From Micromonospora sp. FIMYZ51 (lineage in GTDB: Bacteria; Actinomycetota; Actinomycetes; Mycobacteriales; Micromonosporaceae): 64,000 nucleotides of DNA. Of this stretch, positions 56,878 to 64,000 are shown one piece after another. A model generated the notes under the pieces. It was not told where the DNA came from, searched no databases, and saw nothing but the letters and a program-made list of their open reading frames with translations. Every line of letters starts with the position of its first letter. The first letter of the stretch is position 1. The translations under genes were made by a program, and so were the position numbers. The stretch covers positions 4,340,001-4,404,000 of the forward strand of contig NZ_CP134706.1 in NCBI RefSeq assembly GCF_038246755.1, in the 5' to 3' direction.

Positions 56878-59838
56878 CTACCGCACTGTCAGGTTCTGAT
56901 AGTTGGCGGCGTGACCCTGGTAGGTCGGGTTGCCGGAGTAGGCAACGTGGACCCGGTACGTCCCGCGTGGCAGGTCGGCCGTCGGCAGTTCGACGACGGC
57001 CTTGCCGTCCGCCAGGGGCACGACCTGCGCGGTGCCGGCGAAGGTGACGGTGACCTCGCCGGTCGGGGTCGGCGGGTTCTTCTTCGGCCCGCCCTTCGGC
57101 TCGACGGTCACGTTCAGCTTGAACGGTTTCCCACGGACGACCGATGCCGGCGCGGCCTTCGCGTGGACCTTTACCGCGTTCGGGCCGGCGGGCACCTTTA
57201 CCGACGCGCTGCCCTGCGACGCCGTGAGGTAGTCGAAGCCGAGGTATTCGGCCTTGATCGTCCGGGTGCCCGCAGGCAGACCCGCCGGCAGCGTAACGGT
57301 GGCCACGCCGTCGGTCAGGTAGGCCAGCTTCGACCACGAGCCGACGCTGAACCGCACCTGGCCGCCGGTCTCGAACCCGTCGGCCGCCGCGACGGTGGTG
57401 CTGGCCGTCGTCGTCTGGGCCCCGCTCGCGTACGGCTCGACAGCCACCTCGGTGGTGGTGGCGACGTCGCCGTTCGGGATGCCGCGAATGTCGTTCCATT
57501 CGCGCAGCGTCAGCGGGATCACCGTGCCGTGACGCGGACGGACGACACCCGCGTTGGTCATCGTGATCGCCTTGGCGTTCCAGGTCGGCGCCTCGATGTT
57601 CTCGTGGCATGCCGCCTGGTAGCCACCGCCGTTTGTGTACCGGTCACCCCAGAGGTAGAACTGACCGGGGCAGGCGGTGTCGCCAGGGTTGGCCTTGAAG
57701 ATGACCGGCCCCTCGTAGCCCTGGTTCGGATCCCAGGTGGTGCGGCCCAGCGCCGGCGCGAGCATCGTCCAGTTCTCGACGTTGCTGTCCATGAAGTCGG
57801 TGTGCTTCTCCGAGAAGATGTCCGAGCCCTGGTTGCCGGCCTCGTTCTTGGTCACCCGGTAGTAGTGGTCACCGACCTTGATCGCGGTGGTGTCGATCCG
57901 CGACAGCGGGGCCGGGTCCTGCCAGACCTGGGGCGGGGAGAAGGTCTGGAAGTCGCGCGTCGTGGCGTACCACATCTGCGCGTTGCCCTGCCCGGTGCGG
58001 TTCACCGGGTCGTCCCAGAGCGACTGCGCCCAGAACACGACGTAGGCGCCGATCTCGTCGACCCACAGCGACTCGGGGGCGAAGGCGTTGCCCGCGTCGT
58101 CGGGCGCGACCTTCACGTGCCGCTGCGGAGTCCAGTTGACCAGGTCGTGCGACTCGAAGACCTCAATGTACTGGGTGTCGTTGATGGCGTACCCGCCCTG
58201 GTCGTACCAGTTCAGGTCGGTGGCGATCATGTAGAACGTGTCGCCGTCGGGCGAGCGGACGATGTGCGGGTCACGAAGGCCCTGGTCGCCCAGCTGAGAG
58301 ATGAGCGACGGCCGGCCCCCGGTCAGCCCGGTCCAGTCCAGCGCGGTGTTTCCGTTGGACGTGGCGAACATGATCTGCTCACCGTCGGCGATTCCCTCGC
58401 CCTTGAAGTAGCCCATGAAGTACCGCTCGTACTCCTCGGACCGGGGCATGGCGGTGATGGTCACCGGGAACGACTTGGTCTTCGAGGCCGAACCCTTGGC
58501 GATGGTGGCCGTCAGGGTGGCGGCGACATCCGGGCGGCCGAAGGCCGGGCGGGTCACCTCACCCGTGGCGGTGACCAGGTCGGTGGTCGACTTCCAGGTG
58601 ATCGTGGACCCGAATGCACCGGTGGCGGGGAGGTTGATGTTCCCGCGTACGTCGTCGGTGGCGTACAGGGTCAGGTCGGAGGTGTCCCGGTCGACCGCCT
58701 GCGCGTCGTCGAACTCGGCCTTGACCACGATGGGGATGTCCCTGGTGACGACCTCGTCGGCACCCTTGCGGACGGTGGCCGTGAGCGTGGCGGTGGCATC
58801 GGGCTGCCCCTGCGCGGGCCGGGTGATCCGGCCGGTCACCGGCACCTTGCGTGCGCTGGGGATGGCCGGCGGGGTGTAGACCTCGACCACCGATGGATCC
58901 GAACTCGTCCAGGTGATCGCCGAGCCGGCCACGGAGCCCACCTTGGGCAGCCCGATGTCGCGGACGATCGCGCTGGTCAGGCCGAGGTCGATGGCGGCGG
59001 CGTCGGCCCGGACGCCGGTGGCGACGGTCCGCTGCGCCAGGGTGAGCGTCTCGTCGGGGCTCACTGCCCGGTCGTAGACCCGGAAGTCCCGGATGGTGCC
59101 ACGGAACGAGTAGTGGCCCGAGGTCTGCGAGCGAGCGAGGAAGTTGCAGTTGGTGCCGGCGGCGTTCACCGACGGCGGCGTGGTCAGGTTCGTCGCCGTC
59201 GCGTGCAGCACGCCGTCGAGGTAGAGCCGGCCGGTCCAGCTTGTGCCGTCCGAGTTCAGTGCCTGGGTGTACGTGACGTGCGTCCACGCCCCCTCGGTCA
59301 TCCGTACCCGGTTCTGTTGCAGGTTCACCGAACCCACTGCGACCCGGAACCGCTGGGTGTTCGACGCGAAGATGGCGCCCTGGGCACCGGTGTCGACGTC
59401 GCACGAGCCGGACTTCGCGCCGAAGCTCCACATCTGGTGCTCGCCGACGTTCGCCGGGTCGATCCACACGTCGTAGTCGACGGTGAGGTTCGACATGCCG
59501 GCGGTGAGGTTGTTCGGCAGCTTCACGTACGCGCCGTCAAGGGCGCTCTCGTACGAGTCGGGATTGAACCTGACGCCGTCGCCGGTAAGCGTCGCCTTCT
59601 CCGGATTGACGAGGGTGGCGTTTGCCGCCGAGCCCGCACTCCCCGAGTTGATCAGTGTCGTCCCGCTGGTCTCGTCGAGGGCGAATCGGTGCACCAACCC
59701 CTCGGTGAGCTGGTTGTCGACAGCGTGCGAGGGCGTCGGTGCGATCGTGGCCGCGAGGAGCGCACTCAGTCCCAGGGCCACGACGGCGCTACCCTTCCGA
59801 CTCGGCCTGCGCCGTGCTCTTCGCTGTTCCCATCCCAA
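56878..59838 (-). CDS. Secreted GH43-family glycoside hydrolase with LamG and Ig-like domains
   Basis: 986 aa from TTG 59838, fixed by GGGAGG 6 nt upstream. A twin-Arg-like basic start and signal peptide (VVALGLSALLAATIAPTPSHA) comes first. Then a LamG/concanavalin domain (about 45-270), two atrophied bacterial Ig domains (about 275-455), the five-bladed GH43 catalytic domain (about 460-790; LRDPHIVRSPDGDTFYMIAT with its Asp, NAFAPESLWVDEIGAYVVFW with its acid) and C-terminal Ig-like domains (about 800-986). Likely targets are plant arabinan or xylan side chains outside the cell. A LacI-type operator lies 50 bp upstream. Confidence 0.92.
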   Translation of the reverse strand: MGWEQRRARRRPSRKGSAVVALGLSALLAATIAPTPSHAVDNQLTEGLVHRFALDETSGTTLINSGSAGSAANATLVNPEKATLTGDGVRFNPDSYESALDGAYVKLPNNLTAGMSNLTVDYDVWIDPANVGEHQMWSFGAKSGSCDVDTGAQGAIFASNTQRFRVAVGSVNLQQNRVRMTEGAWTHVTYTQALNSDGTSWTGRLYLDGVLHATATNLTTPPSVNAAGTNCNFLARSQTSGHYSFRGTIRDFRVYDRAVSPDETLTLAQRTVATGVRADAAAIDLGLTSAIVRDIGLPKVGSVAGSAITWTSSDPSVVEVYTPPAIPSARKVPVTGRITRPAQGQPDATATLTATVRKGADEVVTRDIPIVVKAEFDDAQAVDRDTSDLTLYATDDVRGNINLPATGAFGSTITWKSTTDLVTATGEVTRPAFGRPDVAATLTATIAKGSASKTKSFPVTITAMPRSEEYERYFMGYFKGEGIADGEQIMFATSNGNTALDWTGLTGGRPSLISQLGDQGLRDPHIVRSPDGDTFYMIATDLNWYDQGGYAINDTQYIEVFESHDLVNWTPQRHVKVAPDDAGNAFAPESLWVDEIGAYVVFWAQSLWDDPVNRTGQGNAQMWYATTRDFQTFSPPQVWQDPAPLSRIDTTAIKVGDHYYRVTKNEAGNQGSDIFSEKHTDFMDSNVENWTMLAPALGRTTWDPNQGYEGPVIFKANPGDTACPGQFYLWGDRYTNGGGYQAACHENIEAPTWNAKAITMTNAGVVRPRHGTVIPLTLREWNDIRGIPNGDVATTTEVAVEPYASGAQTTTASTTVAAADGFETGGQVRFSVGSWSKLAYLTDGVATVTLPAGLPAGTRTIKAEYLGFDYLTASQGSASVKVPAGPNAVKVHAKAAPASVVRGKPFKLNVTVEPKGGPKKNPPTPTGEVTVTFAGTAQVVPLADGKAVVELPTADLPRGTYRVHVAYSGNPTYQGHAANYQNLTVR

Positions 59839-59887
59839 TTGGTCCCTCCCTTGGTGGTGGCGGGTGTCCTCTAAAGTGGACGAGTTT

Positions 59888-59899
59888 GTTAACGCTAAC
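59888..59899. promoter_or_regulatory. LacI-family operator-like sequence upstream of GH43
   Basis: GTTAACGCTAAC is a near-palindrome with the central CG typical of LacI-family operators of actinomycete polysaccharide genes. It lies 50 bp before the GH43 start, in the promoter region. Confidence 0.55.
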
Positions 59900-59937
59900 T
59901 TCGACGATCTTCCACGTCAACGACCACCCCCCAGGTT

Positions 59938-59998
59938 GTTGATCATGAGGTTGGCGGCAGTTTGAAGATCAACAACTGCCGCCAACCTCATGATCAAC
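59938..59998. repeat. Perfect 25-bp inverted repeat beside the IS110 element
   Basis: GTTGATCATGAGGTTGGCGG plus CAGTT (59938-59962) is exactly inverted at 59974-59998, with an 11-nt loop that itself contains GATCAAC. It could act as a bidirectional terminator between GH43 promoter and transposase end, or be a REP-like extragenic palindrome. Confidence 0.85.
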
Positions 59999-60009
59999 CA
60001 GGGTGGGGG

Positions 60010-61338
60010 GTGTCCCTATGGGTTTCGTCAAGCGGGGACGGGGCTGGTCGGGCGGGGTTGGTAGGGGATCTTGTCGCGGAGCATGGCGTATAGGACGTCG
60101 CAGCGGCGTCGGGCGAGGCAGATGAGGGCGGCGTTGTGGCGTTTACCTTCGGCGCGTTTGCGGTCGTAGTAGGCGCGGCTGACGGGGTCTGCGAGGGATG
60201 CGAACGCGGCGAGGAAGAACGCGCGTTTGAGGTTCTTGTTGCCGCCTCGGGGTGGGTGCTCGCCGCGGATGCTGGTGCCGGAGCGTCGGGTGACGGGGGC
60301 GAGGCCGGCGTAGGCGGCGAGGTGGCCGGGGGTGGCGAAGGCGGTGCCGTCGCCGACTTCGAGCAGGATCCGGGCGGCGGTCCTGACGCCGATGCCGGGC
60401 ATCGATGTCAGGACCGGGGCAAGAGGGTGTGCATCAAGCATCCTCTCGACCTGGTCGGCGACTTGGTCGCGTTGGTGTAGGACGTCGCGGAGGCTGTCGG
60501 CGAGACGGGGCAGGATCGTCTCGGCTGCTTGGGTGCCGGGGACGGTGACGGTCTGTTCGTCGAGGGCTGCCATGAGCTGTTCGATGAGCCGTTCACCCAT
60601 GCGGGGTGCGTGGACGGCGGCGATCGAGAGTAGTTTGCGGCGACCGGCTTTGCGGAGTCCGGCCGGTCCGCCGCAGCGCGACAGCAACTCCAGCACGGCC
60701 TTGTGGTGCACCTTCGGGCCGAGAACCCGTTCCAGGGCGGGATGAATCTGGGTGAGTAGTCCCCGGATACGGTTCGACACGCGCGTGGCCTCGCCAGCGA
60801 GGTCGTCGTCGAAGCCGACGAGGACCTCCAACTCGGCCAGAGCCTCATCTCCGACGTCGACCCGCCGCAGCGTGTGCGGCAGGGTGCGGGCGGCATCAGC
60901 GATGACATAGGCGTCGCGGGCGTCGGTCTTCGCGCTTCCGGGGTGCAGATCGGCGATCCGGCGCATCGCCAGGCCGGGCAGGTAGGCCACCTGATGACCG
61001 CATGCCCGAGCCACCGCGACCGGCAGGGCGCCGATCGAGGCGGGCTGGTCGACCACCACCAGCACCCGACCGTGGCCGGCGAGTTTGTCGAACAACTGCC
61101 TCAGCCGAGCCTCGGTGTTCGGCAACGGTGCGTCGTGCAGCCGCTTGCCGTCCGGCGCCAACCCGACCGCGTGATGATCACCCTTACCGACATCCAACCC
61201 GAGGTAGACGCCGTATCCGCCGTGCACCACACCCGCCTCCACGCATCGTCCGTGGCCTCGGCCACAGGTCCAGGCGTCGGACTGCCGGCACCCACGTTAC
61301 GAAGAGACCAACCCCAAACAGGGCGGCCGTGTCCCTAT
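60010..61338 (-). mobile_element. IS110-family insertion sequence
   Basis: Contains one intact DEDD transposase. GTGTCCCTAT occurs at 60010-60019 and 61329-61338, marking plausible ends (about 1.32 kb). IS110 elements lack long terminal inverted repeats, so the borders are approximate. The non-coding end (61243-61338) is on the transposase 5' side, where IS110-group elements encode their guide (bridge) RNA. Confidence 0.7.
60028..61242 (-). CDS. IS110-family DEDD transposase
   Basis: 404 aa from ATG 61242. The N-terminal RuvC-like DEDD domain has YLGLDVGKGDHHAVGL, VLVVVDQPAS and the KTDARDAYVIADAAR acidic motif. A coiled coil is followed by the C-terminal Tnp_20 domain with LTSMPGIGVRTAARILLEVG and GGNKNLKRAFFLAAFAS, including the conserved Ser region. 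All motifs are intact, so the element may be active. Confidence 0.95.
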   Translation of the reverse strand: MEAGVVHGGYGVYLGLDVGKGDHHAVGLAPDGKRLHDAPLPNTEARLRQLFDKLAGHGRVLVVVDQPASIGALPVAVARACGHQVAYLPGLAMRRIADLHPGSAKTDARDAYVIADAARTLPHTLRRVDVGDEALAELEVLVGFDDDLAGEATRVSNRIRGLLTQIHPALERVLGPKVHHKAVLELLSRCGGPAGLRKAGRRKLLSIAAVHAPRMGERLIEQLMAALDEQTVTVPGTQAAETILPRLADSLRDVLHQRDQVADQVERMLDAHPLAPVLTSMPGIGVRTAARILLEVGDGTAFATPGHLAAYAGLAPVTRRSGTSIRGEHPPRGGNKNLKRAFFLAAFASLADPVSRAYYDRKRAEGKRHNAALICLARRRCDVLYAMLRDKIPYQPRPTSPVPA

Positions 61339-61409
61339 CAGCGGTCCGCCGACGCCACCCGACCCGGCGACAACACCCCCCGGATCATGCCTACGACAGG
61401 GGCAGGAAG

Positions 61410-62051
61410 TCATACCGGGCCGGGCGACCGAGGAGTCCCCGGCTGGGGACGATCAAAAAGGTAACGGGTGGGTGGGGTGGACAGTTCGTGGAAGCCGGGG
61501 GTGGCGGCGACCAGGAGGGTGCCGTCCCAGAGGCGAGCGGCGGCCTCGCCGTGGGGGATGCGGGAGATGACCGGGCCGAAGAAGGCCACTTTGGCGCCGG
61601 TGTCGTCGGTGGTGGCGATGATCGGGGTGCCGACGTGGTCGCCGACGAGTGCGATGGCCTCGGCGTGCGAGGCGCGTACCGCCGCGTCGAAGTCCGACGT
61701 CTCGGCCGCGTCGGCCAGGTCCCGGGGCAGGTCCGCGTCGGCCAGCGCGTCACCGAGGTCGCACCACTGGCCCCCTTCGTGGACCCGCAGGCCGTACGCG
61801 GTGAAGAAGCGCGCCAGCCCGTCCTGGCCGTACCGCTGCCGCACGGCGGCGCAGACCCGCACCGGACGCCACAGCCAGCCCTCGGTGTCACCCTCCGGGT
61901 CCACCTCCCGGCCCTCGTTGAGCACGGAGAGACTCATCACCTGCCAGCGCAGGGCGAGCGGTCGGACCGTGGCGACCTCAATCAACCAGCGCGAGGTGAT
62001 CCAGGTGTACGGGCAACTCGGGTCGAACCAGAAATCCACGGTTCGTGTCAT
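61410..62051 (-). CDS. DsbA-family protein, mycothiol-dependent nitroreductase (Rv2466c-like)
   Basis: 213 aa from ATG 62051 with GAGGAGG upstream. A thioredoxin-fold start VDFWFDPSCPYTWITSRWL contains a single active-site Cys-Pro; the body carries LALRWQVMSLSVLNEG and a cis-Pro region ATPGFHELSTPPTRY. The family reduces nitro compounds or disulphides with mycothiol, an actinobacterial thiol. The IS110 right end is about 70 bp past its stop. The last residues (PQPGTPRSPGPV) are unusual for the family and may reflect a changed 3' end. Confidence 0.85.
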   Translation of the reverse strand: MTRTVDFWFDPSCPYTWITSRWLIEVATVRPLALRWQVMSLSVLNEGREVDPEGDTEGWLWRPVRVCAAVRQRYGQDGLARFFTAYGLRVHEGGQWCDLGDALADADLPRDLADAAETSDFDAAVRASHAEAIALVGDHVGTPIIATTDDTGAKVAFFGPVISRIPHGEAAARLWDGTLLVAATPGFHELSTPPTRYLFDRPQPGTPRSPGPV

Positions 62052-62291
62052 CGGCGCCCTCCTCGCCGCGCGATCCGTGCACGCGCTCAGCTCGATAGGG
62101 GCCACCCTGCCACAGGGCCGCCGGAGATGCTGGTCGCCAATCCCGCCCGCAGAGCCCATAGCGGCTGTCGATCATTAACACTATTCGCATCCCGCCTGGT
62201 CACGGGCCAGGTGAAAGGTGGTTCTGAGATCGATCCGGCACTTGTTCTGTTTTTGCCACTAATCGACCGATTTCTTGGAAAGATAGCGGGC

Positions 62292-62654
62292 GTGAAAGCT
62301 GTGAATTCTGCTGCGCCTGCTGTCTCGCCACTCGCTGGCGAGCCGATGAAGCGTGCCGACGCGGAGCGACTCGCGGGAGTGCTCAAGGCCTTCGCCGACC
62401 CGGCTCGACTCCGGCTGCTCAGCCTGATCCAAGCCGCTCCCAACGGTGAGGCATCCGTCAGTGACCTCACCGCCCCGCTTGGCCTCTCCCAACCGACGGT
62501 GAGTCATCACCTGCGGATTCTCACCGAGGCCGGCCTGCTCGAACGCGACAAACGCGGGGTCTGGGCGTACTACCGCCTGGTGCCGTCCACGATCTCGGCG
62601 ATCGCCGAGCTGTTGACGCCGCCCCGCAAACGGGCCACGAGGCGGGCGCGCTGA
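62292..62654 (+). CDS. ArsR/SmtB-family regulator
   Basis: 120 aa from GTG 62292 with GGAAAG about 10 nt upstream. The winged HTH is clear (RLAGVLKAFADPARLRLLSL, DLTAPLGLSQPTVSHHLRIL, DKRGVWAYYRLV). I do not see the alpha3 ELCVCDL cysteine metal site (it reads ASVSDLTAP), so any metal site differs. The stop lies in a 24-bp sequence repeated downstream. The 240 bp upstream, AT-rich, separates it from the divergent DsbA-like gene and probably holds both promoters. Confidence 0.88.
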   Translation: MKAVNSAAPAVSPLAGEPMKRADAERLAGVLKAFADPARLRLLSLIQAAPNGEASVSDLTAPLGLSQPTVSHHLRILTEAGLLERDKRGVWAYYRLVPSTISAIAELLTPPRKRATRRAR

Positions 62655-62769
62655 AGGGGCCACGAGGCGCTCCGGTGGCACCGCGGCGTTCGCCGACCCG
62701 GTGCCGGCGACACCGCTGAACGGGCCACGAGGGGGGCGCGCTGAACGGGCAGCGAAGCGGGCGCGCTGA
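62631..62769. repeat. Three copies of a 24-bp sequence at and after the ArsR stop
   Basis: CGGGCCACGAGGCGGGCGCG plus CTGA at 62631-62654 (its TGA is the ArsR stop), with variants at 62721-62744 and 62746-62769. They look like duplications of the gene's 3' end. The following 100 bp up to the next gene's stop show nothing else. Confidence 0.7.
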
Positions 62770-62874
62770 GCGGGCGGTGGTGAGCGGGGCTGGGCTCGAC
62801 CGGGGCCACCCCGCGCACGGCTCACCAGTGAGCCGTGCCGGCAGAGCGGCCCCGGGTCGGGTCGGGCGACAGTG

Positions 62875-64000
<1,126 letters not shown>

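Noticed and set aside
56779..59874. A 1031-codon open frame on the plus strand opposite the GH43 gene
   Set aside because: It is the antisense shadow of a clear GH43 gene; such long open shadows are normal at this GC content, and the sequence has no domain or signal.

Overview
This is chromosomal DNA of a high-GC actinomycete, most likely Micromonosporaceae (Micromonospora or a close relative). The grounds are GC-rich third codon positions, frequent GTG starts behind GGAGG-type ribosome binding sites, mycothiol- and actinobacteria-type genes, and short intergenic GGGGCCC repeats that I associate with this family. The genus call is inference.

Layout. 1-3.7 kb: the end of a GT1 glycosyltransferase gene, a coupled secreted propeller/Fn3 protein, and a secreted HNH nuclease. 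3.9-31.4 kb: a complete extracellular/cytoplasmic contractile injection system (eCIS, a phage-tail-like particle). Its parts are a membrane protein of COG1470 type on the minus strand, a LuxR-type regulator, an exported propeller/VWA protein, the DUF4255 cap, an AAA+ ATPase, a DUF4157 cargo protein, a 1170-residue polymorphic toxin with a C-terminal HNH nuclease and an overlapping HEAT-like immunity gene, sheath, tube, two small assembly proteins, a long disordered protein split over three frames, a second tube protein, a LysM baseplate protein, a VgrG-like spike, PAAR, gp25, baseplate J, tail protein I, and a zinc-ribbon membrane protein. No tail-fibre gene and no capsid, terminase or lysis gene is present, which fits the Streptomyces-type CIS rather than a prophage.

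31.4-42.9 kb: a SARP/LAL-type regulator converging on the eCIS operon, an MFS exporter, and a neighbourhood that could be tied together by hydrogen peroxide. It holds a sugar-lactone oxidase (family produces H2O2), an ASRT-like protein, a CYP152-type peroxygenase (uses H2O2), a divergent two-component pair, a manganese catalase (destroys H2O2) and a probable heavy-metal/Mn exporter. 43.1-46.8 kb: a FecCD-type metal-chelate ABC importer with a coupled methyltransferase. 46.8-50.9 kb: a PucR regulator divergent from a DadA-like amine oxidoreductase, a repeat-containing hypothetical protein, and an LLM-oxidoreductase remnant.

50.7-56.5 kb: an accessory stretch with three related XRE-TPR regulators on the minus strand, small coupled ORFs, a minimal GntR protein, an orphan SLATT-type two-TM protein of low GC, and a probable HsdM remnant. 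56.9-64 kb: a secreted GH43 enzyme with a LacI-type operator, an IS110-family insertion next to a perfect 25-bp palindrome, a DsbA-like mycothiol nitroreductase, an ArsR regulator, and a secreted beta-helix/ricin-lectin protein running off the right edge.

The strongest unusual signals are these: an eCIS cargo organised like a bacterial polymorphic toxin with a cognate immunity gene; a GNRAV-containing segment shared at the same N-terminal position by both cargo proteins; a disordered tape-measure-position protein split by two same-direction frameshifts; and a hairpin that buries the ribosome binding site and start of a small ORF at 53.1 kb.
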